From assembly GCA_019454185.1 (NCBI GenBank), contig CP075368.1:2087649-2151648 (forward strand): a stretch of DNA of 64,000 nucleotides, read 5' to 3'. The notes beneath the pieces were generated by a model. It saw nothing but the letters and a program-made list of their open reading frames with translations, had not been told where the DNA came from and did no database searches. The stretch comes from Phycisphaeraceae bacterium (GTDB lineage: Bacteria; Planctomycetota; Phycisphaerae; Phycisphaerales; UBA1924). How positions within the stretch are numbered: the first letter of the stretch is position 1; every line of letters begins with the position of its first letter. Position numbers and translations under genes: made by a program. Shown piece after piece: positions 32,163 through 40,350 of this stretch.

Positions 32163-33590
32163 TCAGGGGCGGCGATAGGCGCTGAAGTCTGCGAGGACGA
32201 TGGCATCGCCACGGCAGCCCGTGATGCGGATGCGGAGTCGATCGGTGGTGATGCGTTCGGTGCGGAGGATGCGGCGCGGGCCGATGGTTGTGCCCTGCGC
32301 GAACTCGATCCACTGGCCGCCCGCCCAGTAATCGACGGCGAAGGACTCGATGCGCTGGCCGAGACGGATGTGCTCGCGGAGTTTGATGACGTCGATCGTG
32401 CGGCGTTCGGGGAGCGTGACTTCGACGGCGGCGGCGGTGATGCCGTCGGGTGTTGCCCAGTAGGTCTCGGGGTCGTTGTCGAGGAGGTTGGCGGGCGCGA
32501 AGCGTGCATCGTCGGCAGAGCGGACGGATTGGGAGCCGATGAAGGAGCCACGGAGGAGATCCTCGTCGAAGGTCGCGTCGAGGATGCGGCGGAACTCGGT
32601 GAGGGAGGCGATGTCGTTCTCGTGGATGAGGCCTCGGCGATCGGGCGGGATGTTGAGCAGGAGGTTCGCGCCTCGCCCGATGGAGCCGTACCAGATCTCG
32701 AGGAGCTGCTCCGGGGTCTTGACCTTGTCGTCTTCTGAGGCGTGATAGAACCAGCCGGGGCGGATGGAGACGTCGGCCTCGACGCCGATCCAGTGGGTTC
32801 CATCGGGGTCGCCGGTATCGAGGCCGTTGATATCCATGCCGGGCATGAGGTTGCCGGGGGAGATCGTCTGCCACGAGGTCTCCGCGCTGAAACCGTGCTC
32901 GTTGCCGACCCAGCGGCAACCGGGGCCGACATCGCTGAAGACGATGGCACCGGGCGCGAGGCGCTGGATCATGGCCCATGTGTCGGGCCAGTCGTAGTAG
33001 GTTGCTTTGTCGATGGTGCGGGTTTCGCGGGCGCCGCCGTAGTAGCCATCGCCGCCGTTTGCGCCGTCGTGCCAGACCTCGAAGACGGGTCCGTAGGTCT
33101 CGATGAGTTCGGCGAGTTGCGCGCGATAGACATCGACGTATGCGGGCGTGGCGTAGGTCGGGTGGTTGCGGTCCCAGGGGGAGAGATAGACGCCGAATCC
33201 GAGCCCGAGAGCGCGGCAGGACTTTGCGAGATCGCCGACGACATCGCCTGTGCCGCCTCGCCAGGCGGAGGACTCGACGGAGTGTGAGGTGTGAGCGGTG
33301 GGCCAGAGGCAGAAGCCGTCGTGGTGCTTGGCGGTGAGGATGAGGCCGGTCATACCGGCGTCACGTGCGACGCGTGCCCACTGGTTTGTGTCGAGTGCGG
33401 AGGGATTGAAGATGTCGGGGGATTCGTCGCCGTATCCCCACTCTTTGTCGGTGAAGGTGTTGGTGGTGAAGTGGATAAACCCGTAGAACTCGCGCTCGTG
33501 CCAGCGGATCTGCGCCTCGGTCGGAAAGGCGCCGACGGGAGCGGGCGGGGGTGTGAGCGCGAGAGCGGCGAGGATGAGTTGGATGGGCAT
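32163..33590 (-). CDS. Alpha-L-fucosidase, GH29, with C-terminal discoidin-like domain
   Basis: A 475-residue protein. Residues about 25-345 are the GH29 barrel: WHEREFYGFIHFTTNTF, ILTAKHHDGFCLWPT near 86 and PVFEVWHDGANGGDGYYGG near 170, whose Asp is the expected nucleophile. NLLLNIPPDRRGLIHENDI ends the barrel. The last 120 residues look like an F5/8 type C (discoidin) sugar-binding domain (LLDNDPETYWATPDG, IKLREHIRLGQRIESFAV). A short N-terminal signal (MPIQLILAALAL) suggests export. It would release fucose from algal or animal glycans. TACACT lies 7 bases before the ATG. Confidence 0.9.
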   Translation of the reverse strand: MPIQLILAALALTPPPAPVGAFPTEAQIRWHEREFYGFIHFTTNTFTDKEWGYGDESPDIFNPSALDTNQWARVARDAGMTGLILTAKHHDGFCLWPTAHTSHSVESSAWRGGTGDVVGDLAKSCRALGLGFGVYLSPWDRNHPTYATPAYVDVYRAQLAELIETYGPVFEVWHDGANGGDGYYGGARETRTIDKATYYDWPDTWAMIQRLAPGAIVFSDVGPGCRWVGNEHGFSAETSWQTISPGNLMPGMDINGLDTGDPDGTHWIGVEADVSIRPGWFYHASEDDKVKTPEQLLEIWYGSIGRGANLLLNIPPDRRGLIHENDIASLTEFRRILDATFDEDLLRGSFIGSQSVRSADDARFAPANLLDNDPETYWATPDGITAAAVEVTLPERRTIDVIKLREHIRLGQRIESFAVDYWAGGQWIEFAQGTTIGPRRILRTERITTDRLRIRITGCRGDAIVLADFSAYRRP

Positions 33591-33597
33591 GGCGCGG

Positions 33598-33603
33598 AGT
33601 GTA
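33598..33603 (-). promoter_or_regulatory. TACACT -10 box of the fucosidase gene
   Basis: TACACT on the minus strand, 7 bases before the ATG at 33590, with no ribosome binding site between; same spacing as at aroK. Confidence 0.5.
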
Positions 33604-33655
33604 CCGCGCCCGGTGATGGGCGCGTCGCGCCATGCGGGGGGTGTGCCTGTGCGGC

Positions 33656-36412
33656 TCAGCCGGTGGATTGCATGGCGGCGGCGATGGCGTTGATGCTGGC
33701 GTAGATCGCTTGTCGGAGTCGCTCGAGCCGATCGGGATCGGATTCGGTGCGCGCGCGGCGGAGGAGTTCGACCTGCGCGAGATTGAGCACGTCGGTCCAG
33801 GGGTTTCGGGCTTCGATCGCGCGGGCGATGACGGGCTCGTTGTGGAGCAGGTCGGGGTCGCCTGTGATGCTGAGGATCGCGTCCCGGGCGGCGTTGAAGT
33901 CGCGCTCGATCATCCCGTGGATGGCCTGGCCGTGCTCGTGTTCGTCGGCGTAGAAGCGGGCGGTGCAGAGGCGGGCGCGGGCCATCTCGCGCTTGGCGTT
34001 GTCGATCACGGTCTGGAAGAAGGTCCAGTTGGTGTAGGCGTTGCGGGACCAGTCGAGCTCCTGGGGTGAGAGTTCGGAGAGGGCCGCGCCGAGCCCGTAC
34101 CAGGAGGGGGCGAGATAGCGCATCTGGATCCATGAGAAGACCCAGGGGATGGCGCGGAGGGCGTCGAACGTGAGATCGCCGCCGGTTCGCGCGACGGGGC
34201 GCGACGCGATGGGGAGGCCGCCGATGTGGCCGACGGGGCTGACGGCGGTGAACCAGGGCCAGAATCGAGGATCTTCGATCAGGCGGCGGTACGCGAGCAT
34301 AGAGCGATCGGCCATGCGCTGGAGCATGCTCGACGCGTCGGGGGGCGTTGCGCGTGCGGCGGGGGTGTTGATCACGCCTCCCTGGTGCGCGGAGACGATC
34401 ATCGCGCTGATGATCTGTTCGAGGTGGCGGCGTGCGATGGCGGGGACGCCGTAACGGAAGGAGATGACCTCGCCTTGTTCGGTGAAGCGGATGCGGCCGT
34501 TGTGGGCGGGCTGGGGCATGGAGAGGATGGCGCGATTGGCTCGGCCGCCGCCTCGGCCGACGGTGCCGCCCCGGCCGTGGAAGAGCCGGAGTTGGATGCC
34601 GCGTGCGGCGCAGAGGGATCCGATTCGCTCTTGTGCTTCTCTGAGGGCGACGTTGGCCATGAGGAAGCCGCCGTCTTTGTTGGAGTCTGAGTAGCCGAGC
34701 ATGACCTCGATGAAGGGGGCTTGGTCGTGGGATTCGGTCGCGCCTCGGGCGTGGAGGTGGGCGAGGAACGCGGGCTCGTTGAAGAGTGTGTCGAGGAGTT
34801 CGGGTCCGTGTCGGAGATCGTCGATGGTTTCGAGGAGGGGGACGACGTCGAGCGAGCTTGTCACTCGCCCGTCTTGGGCGCGGTACAGCCCGACTTCTTT
34901 CATGAGCAGGAGGACCGCGAGCAGATCGCTGGGGGCGTGGGTCATGGAGACGATGTACGCCTGGACGCTCTGCGGCTCGTGGGCGTGGGCCTCGGCGACG
35001 ACGCGGAGGACGTCGATGGTTTCGCGCGTCTCGGGGGAGAGGGGTGCGCCGGGTGGGAGGAGCGGACGAGGGTTGGCGAGTTCGCGGCGGAGGATGCTCA
35101 TCCGCTCGGGCTCGGGGAGGGAGGCGTAGTCGGCGTGGACCGCGCTGAGTCGGAGGAGTTCGGCGACAGCGGACTCGTGCACACGCGAGTGCTGGCGGAT
35201 GTCGAGCGTGGCCATGTGAAGGCCGAAGGTGCGGACGCGGAAGATCAGGTCGGCGAGCGGGCCGGCATCGGCGCAGTCGCCGAGACCGACCGCGCGGAGG
35301 GCTCGGGCGATCTCTTCGAGATCGGTGAGCAGGAGCGACGAGGTGTAGCCCTGGTCGTGGGCGAGGCGGGCCCTGAGCTGCATGATGCGGAGGCGGAAGG
35401 GCTCGTGCTGGGCGTGGGCGAGCGCGTCGTGGTCCTGGGTGTCGAAGGCGCGGTCTCTCTCGATGGCGGCGAGAAGGTCGCTAGGGCAGGGCGCGAGGCG
35501 ATCGGAGACGCTGAGTTCCTGGCGGAGGCGTTCGAGGGCCTCGGCGACCTTGGCGCGAGCGGCCTGCCCGAGCATGGCGATGGTGGTTCGGGTTGTCTGG
35601 CTGGTCACTCGGGGGTTGCCGTCACGGTCGCCGCCGATCCATGTGCGGTATCGGAGCACGGGGGGGATGTCCGCGATGGAGACGGGAGAGTGTGAGCCGT
35701 GGACGCCCTCGATCGCGTCGGCGATGTCGCGTGCGAGTCGGGGGAGAGAGTCCCAGATGGTTCCGGTGAGAAAGTGGAGACCGTTCCTGACCTCGTCGAG
35801 GACGCTGAGGCGTCTGGCCCGGACCTCGTCGGTGAGGAGGAGCATGGTGGAGAGTTGGCGGAGGCGAGAGTCGGCCCGGCGGATGCGCGAGGGTGTGGCG
35901 TCGCTGCGGTCGCGTCGGTCGATCAGTTCCGAGACCTCTCGGAGCATGAGCTGGAGACTTCGGCGGCGCGATTCCGTGGGGTGTGCGGTGAGGGTCGGCT
36001 GGATGTCGAGGCGGCGGAGGAGGTCGGCGGTCTGGCTCGCGGAGAGCCCGGCGCGGGCGACAGCGTGGATGCCCTCTGCGATGGACTCGGATCGGGGATG
36101 CTCGAAGGTTTCTGCGCACTCACGCTGGCGATTGACTCGAACGATGGTGGCTTTCTCGGCGTTGTTGAGGAGATGGAAGCGGACGGTGAGGTAGCGGATG
36201 ACGGCGAGGATCTCTTCGGTCGAGTGGCCGGAGATGAGGCGTCCCGCCTCGGCGAGCGGATCGCCCTTTGTGCCGGGCGCGCCGTGCGATTCGCAGAGCG
36301 AGGCGAGCGAACGGGCGAGGTCGCGTGCTTCGGCGTGCGGCCCGGTGGCGACGGCGTCGAGCGTGCCGGTGACGAGGGCGTAGACGCTTGGCTTTGCGGC
36401 ACTCTGTTGCAT
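33656..36412 (-). CDS. ppc: Phosphoenolpyruvate carboxylase
   Basis: A 918-residue enzyme, close to the usual 880-970. Catalytic blocks are visible: TLTAHPTESRRRSLQ near 145 (catalytic His), WIGGDRDGNPRVTS near 265, FGLHMATLDIRQHS, EVMLGYSDSNKDGGF near 570, LFHGRGGTVGRGGGRAN near 610 and the C-terminal LLRRARTE region; the protein ends in MQSTG rather than the usual NTG. It carboxylates PEP to oxaloacetate and so feeds the citric acid cycle whose first enzyme is at 23721-24851. I chose the ATG at 36412; a GTG 15 bases earlier is in frame. GACAAT stands 5 bases before the ATG. Confidence 0.94.
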   Translation of the reverse strand: MQQSAAKPSVYALVTGTLDAVATGPHAEARDLARSLASLCESHGAPGTKGDPLAEAGRLISGHSTEEILAVIRYLTVRFHLLNNAEKATIVRVNRQRECAETFEHPRSESIAEGIHAVARAGLSASQTADLLRRLDIQPTLTAHPTESRRRSLQLMLREVSELIDRRDRSDATPSRIRRADSRLRQLSTMLLLTDEVRARRLSVLDEVRNGLHFLTGTIWDSLPRLARDIADAIEGVHGSHSPVSIADIPPVLRYRTWIGGDRDGNPRVTSQTTRTTIAMLGQAARAKVAEALERLRQELSVSDRLAPCPSDLLAAIERDRAFDTQDHDALAHAQHEPFRLRIMQLRARLAHDQGYTSSLLLTDLEEIARALRAVGLGDCADAGPLADLIFRVRTFGLHMATLDIRQHSRVHESAVAELLRLSAVHADYASLPEPERMSILRRELANPRPLLPPGAPLSPETRETIDVLRVVAEAHAHEPQSVQAYIVSMTHAPSDLLAVLLLMKEVGLYRAQDGRVTSSLDVVPLLETIDDLRHGPELLDTLFNEPAFLAHLHARGATESHDQAPFIEVMLGYSDSNKDGGFLMANVALREAQERIGSLCAARGIQLRLFHGRGGTVGRGGGRANRAILSMPQPAHNGRIRFTEQGEVISFRYGVPAIARRHLEQIISAMIVSAHQGGVINTPAARATPPDASSMLQRMADRSMLAYRRLIEDPRFWPWFTAVSPVGHIGGLPIASRPVARTGGDLTFDALRAIPWVFSWIQMRYLAPSWYGLGAALSELSPQELDWSRNAYTNWTFFQTVIDNAKREMARARLCTARFYADEHEHGQAIHGMIERDFNAARDAILSITGDPDLLHNEPVIARAIEARNPWTDVLNLAQVELLRRARTESDPDRLERLRQAIYASINAIAAAMQSTG

Positions 36413-36455
36413 GCCAGATTGTCGCACCGTATCGGGCCGGGGGAAGCGCCGTGGT

Positions 36456-37301
36456 TCAGATACGTCGCCTCAGCAGGAGGGCGGTCTGGTCGCCGTATGC
36501 GCGTTCGATCGCAGCGATCAGATCGAATGCGGGCGAGGCCATGCGAAGGAAGAAATCACGATCGTAGAAGATGTTGGCGTTGGGGCCGGTGCCGAGCGTG
36601 CGGCAGGACCAGTCGCCTTCGGCGGCTTGTTCGGAGAAGTGGGCGATGATGTTGGTTGTAAGCCGCCAGTGTGGCGCGTGGGCGATCGTGCTGCGGATGA
36701 ACGCGCGATCGTGGATTGTCACGTAGAGCAGTGCGCCAGGGCGGAGCACGCGGGCGAGTTCGAGCAGCCATGCGTCGGCGAGATGCTCGATGTGCGTGAA
36801 GACGGAACCTGCGTAGACCAGATCGAGCGTCGCGTCGGGGAGCGGGAGGTGGGGCGAAGTGGTGTTGGTGAAGACCTTGAGTGTGTCGCACAGGTTGCGG
36901 CGGCACCAGTCCACGGCGATCGGATCGATATCGCACCCCCAGAGGTCCCACCCCGGGCGCGAGGCACGGAGGGTGCGGAGCATGGGGCCGGCGGCGCAGC
37001 CGAAGTCGAGCACGCGAGGTGTCGCGCCGAGCCCTTGAGCATGCGGCTCGATCGTACCGAGCATGGAATCGACGTGACGCTGAGCGAGCCGGAGGTACTC
37101 GGCGGGAGTCAGCCCGTAGCCGCGCCAGAGTTCGACGGGGGGGATCGGGTATCCGTCTGAGCCCGGTGTGTCGTGCCCGAACGGTCCTCTGAGCGGGATG
37201 GTGCGGGTGCGGAATCGGCCCTGCGGTGGCGCGGGGGATTCGGGCGGTCCGAGCACGCCGCACGGGATGATGCGGCGGGGCGCGTTGGGTGGGCCGGTCA
37301 T
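36456..37301 (-). CDS. SAM-dependent methyltransferase
   Basis: A 281-residue methyltransferase. Motif I is RVLDFGCAAGPMLRTL near residue 96, motif II LWGCDIDPIAVDWC near 119, and the LDLVYAGSVFTHIEHL block near 160 is typical of Methyltransf_11/25. An N-terminal lead of about 60 Pro/Arg-rich residues precedes a PPVELWRGYGLTPAEYL segment seen in methyltransferases linked to glycan or lipid synthesis. The substrate is unknown. It lies 43 bases upstream of ppc in the same direction, probably by chance. Confidence 0.8.
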   Translation of the reverse strand: MTGPPNAPRRIIPCGVLGPPESPAPPQGRFRTRTIPLRGPFGHDTPGSDGYPIPPVELWRGYGLTPAEYLRLAQRHVDSMLGTIEPHAQGLGATPRVLDFGCAAGPMLRTLRASRPGWDLWGCDIDPIAVDWCRRNLCDTLKVFTNTTSPHLPLPDATLDLVYAGSVFTHIEHLADAWLLELARVLRPGALLYVTIHDRAFIRSTIAHAPHWRLTTNIIAHFSEQAAEGDWSCRTLGTGPNANIFYDRDFFLRMASPAFDLIAAIERAYGDQTALLLRRRI

Positions 37302-37329
37302 GCTTTAGGCCTGTGGGTATTCGCTCTGG

Positions 37330-37505
37330 TCAGGTCTTCAGGATGACGTACAGGGCGTGGATCAGACCTGGAACGGAAAAGAGGAGTGTCAGGATGATGC
37401 TGATATGAGGGGCATGCCGAGGCCCTTCTTTAGGAAGACCGCCAGAGGTGGGAGGAGAATCGCGATGATGACCATCAGGAGGGTGTTTGTCTGCAGGTCG
37501 CTCAT
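37330..37505 (-). pseudogene. Pmp3/YqaE-type small membrane protein gene with a frameshift
   Basis: The frame from the ATG at 37505 gives LLMVIIAILLPPLAVFLKKG, the first helix and PPLAVF motif of Pmp3/YqaE proteins. The second half, HISIILTLLFSVPGLIHALY, is read from another frame of the same strand and ends at 37330. Joining the two needs one extra base near 37410-37413, where the coding strand has CCCC. With it the protein would be 58 residues, the normal size. So this is either a true one-base deletion in a homopolymer or a sequencing error. Pmp3 proteins affect membrane potential under salt stress. Confidence 0.78.
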
Positions 37506-37652
37506 GTGTCGGCTCCGCGAGTGGTGGGACGTGGAGAGCTTTCGCACAGAAGAGAGTCCGCATGCGACACTCCCGGCGCGCAGCATAACAGGCGTGCCGG
37601 GCGTGTGCCAACGATGGGCGGCTCATGGAGGCGTCGGCCGGTGACGAGATGC

Positions 37653-38750
37653 TCACGCGCTGAGAGACTCCAGCAGGAGGCGGTGGAAATGGTGGACGCA
37701 CTGCTCGCGCGACGGCGAGTAGCGGCCCTGTGTGTAGAGAGTGGAGCGGACGCCCTTCTGCGTGGCTTCGACGACGGCCTCGTCCTCGCGTTCGACGCGG
37801 TCGAGCCCGCTGCCCGCGCCGCGGTCCATCTTGGATCGATCGCCGATGTATGTCAGGAACGAGACCTTGGTGAGTGTCGGAGATAGGGGGCGGACGATGT
37901 TGACTGAGAGTCCCCAGGGGTAGAAGTTGAGCATGATGTTGGGGAAGAGCCAGTAGTAGTATGCCGCGATTCGCTTGCCGTGGTCGGGATGTTCAGCGGG
38001 GGTTTCAAAGCAGGGGTCCGCGCTGTTCTTTGCGGCGGTGCCGATCTGGAGATTGCACCAGCGGTGGAGATCGGTTTCGTATGCGCCGTAGTCGAGGGCA
38101 TCGTTCAGTGAGTCGTGCACGAAGGGAATGTGGAGCCCTTCGAGGTAGTTGTCGCAGTAGAGGGCCCAGTTGGCGTTGACGAGATAGTCGCGGCAGCGGG
38201 TCGGTTCGAGCGTGAGTGACGCGGTGTCGATGAACGAGAGGCGTTGCCGGATGGGCGCGATGGCCTCGTCGAAGGTGCAGATGGGGTCGAGGGAGCACCA
38301 GATGAGCTTGGCGAAGTCCGCGAAGGGGACCCTGGGGAGGTTGTCGCGCTCGGAGGGGAAGTCTTTGCACCCTTCGAACTCGGGCATGTGCTTGAACCGT
38401 CCGTCGAGATCGAATCGTCGTCCGTGGTAGCGGCAGCGGAGGGTTGAGCAGACTGCGCCGTGCTCGGCGACGAGATTGCCACGGTGCGTGCAGGCGTTCG
38501 AGAGGACGTGGAGCCGGTCGTCGTGGTCGCGCGTGATGAGGAGCGGCTCGTCGAGCGAGCCCTCGAGGAGCGTGACGGGGAGGGCCGTGCCGGGGACGCG
38601 GAGGGCGTCGAGGTCGGAGATCGGCTGCCAGGAGCGACTGAAGACGGTGGAGAGGATGCGGGCGTGGAGCTCTGGGTCTCCATAGATCCAGCCGGGGAGG
38701 GTCTGGGCGAGGGTGATATCGGGGTGGACATCGGGGAGTTGGCGCGACAT
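37653..38750 (-). CDS. Rieske non-heme iron oxygenase, alpha subunit type
   Basis: A 365-residue protein. The Rieske [2Fe-2S] ligands are CTHRG near residue 86 and CRYHGRRF near 106 (Cys-x-His, then Cys-x2-His). The mononuclear iron site is NYLEGLHIPFVH near 201 (two His) with a later Asp expected. The order fits ring-hydroxylating oxygenases and the related choline/carnitine monooxygenases. No reductase or beta-subunit gene is beside it, so electrons must come from elsewhere. Substrate unknown. A Gly/Asp-rich segment (KMDRGAGSGLDRVERED) near 320 is unusual. Confidence 0.87.
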   Translation of the reverse strand: MSRQLPDVHPDITLAQTLPGWIYGDPELHARILSTVFSRSWQPISDLDALRVPGTALPVTLLEGSLDEPLLITRDHDDRLHVLSNACTHRGNLVAEHGAVCSTLRCRYHGRRFDLDGRFKHMPEFEGCKDFPSERDNLPRVPFADFAKLIWCSLDPICTFDEAIAPIRQRLSFIDTASLTLEPTRCRDYLVNANWALYCDNYLEGLHIPFVHDSLNDALDYGAYETDLHRWCNLQIGTAAKNSADPCFETPAEHPDHGKRIAAYYYWLFPNIMLNFYPWGLSVNIVRPLSPTLTKVSFLTYIGDRSKMDRGAGSGLDRVEREDEAVVEATQKGVRSTLYTQGRYSPSREQCVHHFHRLLLESLSA

Positions 38751-38933
38751 GGGACCACGTTATGGGATCGCGGGGGGTGAGTACAAGCGGAAGTTCGGCG
38801 ACTTGAAGCAGACTCTTTTGTCGCTTGTGCGACAGAAGACGGTACGATGGTGCCCGGTGCGCGTGCGGGCACGGCTCTTGTGGCGTGCTTGTTTCGGTGT
38901 GCGCATGAGCGTGCGGCGTTCTGGAGTGCATCG

Positions 38934-39686
38934 ATGAATCGGTGGATACTGGCGGGCATACTCGGGGTGATCGCGCTGATCACGACGGTTGTTTCGGTGC
39001 TCATCCAGGGGCGGAGTGCTCTGGTTGAGCTGCTGCCGAACCTCGCGGCCGAGATCGTGGGGCTTGCGCTGACCGTCGCGCTGGTGGACTGGCTGATCGA
39101 GCGTGCGAAGATGGCGGACGAGGCGCAGCGGATGGCGTGGGCGATGCTGCACGACATCGACCACGCGGTGTGGGTGTGGCAGGGTGGCCGGCGCGAGTTC
39201 CATCTTGATGAGATGTACGCGCTGCTCGACATGGTGCAGGAGCACGAGCCGATCGCGGACTCGACGCAGGAGTTGCTCGCGAACCTGGGTGTCCGGGCGT
39301 CGGACAACATCCGGTTGCAGTCGCGTCTCCTGCGCAGGCACAGGAAGCTGAAGGCCGCGATGACGTCGCTCTCGGGGCTGGCGCAGTTGCGGGAGATCAA
39401 GCGGCTTGTCGATTCACGTTACGCGGTTGATTCGCTGCAGTTGTCGATCCGACAACTGGCGGAGTTGACCGACCAGGATATCCACCCCGGGCAGTTCGGC
39501 GCGGCCAAGGGGCTCCGTGATGCGACGCTCGACGCCCAGACCAGACGCTACCTCGGAGAGCGCGGGATCATGATGTCGGCACGCGCGGCGAGCGAGAAGT
39601 CGCCGAGTTCGATCGCCGTGGGGGCAGCGATGTCCGACAGCAGCGGGCCGGGATCCGAGTTCGGATCGGCGGGTAGGATCAGGTAG
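38934..39686 (+). CDS. Hypothetical membrane protein
   Basis: A 250-residue protein not recognised as a known family. Two N-terminal helices (ILAGILGVIALITTVVSVLI at 4-24; NLAAEIVGLALTVALVDWLI near 36-56) anchor it, followed by a helical cytoplasmic part (LDMVQEHEPIADSTQELLAN, LRRHRKLKAAMTSLSGLAQL) rich in charged residues and a Ser/Gly-rich tail. This layout recalls sensors or scaffolds with a helical bundle. It diverges from the Rieske gene (183-base gap) and precedes the asparaginase-like gene. Confidence 0.6.
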   Translation: MNRWILAGILGVIALITTVVSVLIQGRSALVELLPNLAAEIVGLALTVALVDWLIERAKMADEAQRMAWAMLHDIDHAVWVWQGGRREFHLDEMYALLDMVQEHEPIADSTQELLANLGVRASDNIRLQSRLLRRHRKLKAAMTSLSGLAQLREIKRLVDSRYAVDSLQLSIRQLAELTDQDIHPGQFGAAKGLRDATLDAQTRRYLGERGIMMSARAASEKSPSSIAVGAAMSDSSGPGSEFGSAGRIR

Positions 39687-39814
39687 TGCGGGCCGGGTCT
39701 TCCGTCCCTGCAGAGCTTTTTGCATCATTCCTCTGCTTCTTCCCCCACCCCTGCGTCATCCATCGCGTTTCGCTGTATGACACCCCGGGGCCGAGCCCAC
39801 ACCGCGAGCGCCAC

Positions 39815-40336
39815 ATGCGACACGTCACGCTCATCACCACGGGCGGCACCATCGAGAAGACCTATGACGAGCAGACGGGCGGACTGGCCAACCGGCGTTC
39901 GCTGGTGCGAAGGATGCTCCGGCGGCTGCGCCTCGAAGAGACCTCGATCAACATCGTGGAGTTGATGAGCAAGGACTCACTCGAACTGACCGACGAGGAC
40001 AGGGCGCGGATCGTGGACGCGGTGCGCACGTTCGGGGGCGAGGCGGGATCGACCCTCGAGACCGATGGGATCGTGATTCTCCACGGGACAGACACGCTTG
40101 AGGTCACGGGGCAGTGGCTGCACGAGCGGATCGTGCGTCCGCGCGTGCCGATCGTGCTGACGGGCGCGATGCGTCCATTCGAGATGACGCGCTCGGATGC
40201 GCTGCAGAACCTGACGGAGTCGATCTTTGCGGTCGGCGTGCTGGAGCCGGGCGTGTACTGCGTGGCGCACGGGCGTGCGCTCGGGTTCCCAGGCGTGGCC
40301 AAGGACCGCCAGCGTCACACGTTCGTCAAGAAGTGA
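39815..40336 (+). CDS. Asparaginase-like protein, N-terminal domain only
   Basis: A 173-residue protein with both active-site threonine motifs of L-asparaginases: LITTGGTIEKTYDEQTGG near residue 6 and ILHGTDTLEVTGQW near 88, then VLTGAMRPFEMTRSDALQN. The full-length enzymes have about 330 residues; the C-terminal domain that completes the active site between subunits is absent, and the protein ends with RQRHTFVKK. Short asparaginase-domain proteins of this size exist and may act alone. No frameshift into a C-terminal domain is seen, since the next gene converges 14 bases later. Confidence 0.8.
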   Translation: MRHVTLITTGGTIEKTYDEQTGGLANRRSLVRRMLRRLRLEETSINIVELMSKDSLELTDEDRARIVDAVRTFGGEAGSTLETDGIVILHGTDTLEVTGQWLHERIVRPRVPIVLTGAMRPFEMTRSDALQNLTESIFAVGVLEPGVYCVAHGRALGFPGVAKDRQRHTFVKK

Positions 40337-40350
40337 AGAAGTCGGAGATG

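Noticed and set aside
31030..32979. 649-codon open frame on the minus strand
   Set aside because: Arg/Pro/His-rich translation opposite the DUF2314 gene and in another frame of the fucosidase gene; no domain or start signal. A product of high G+C.
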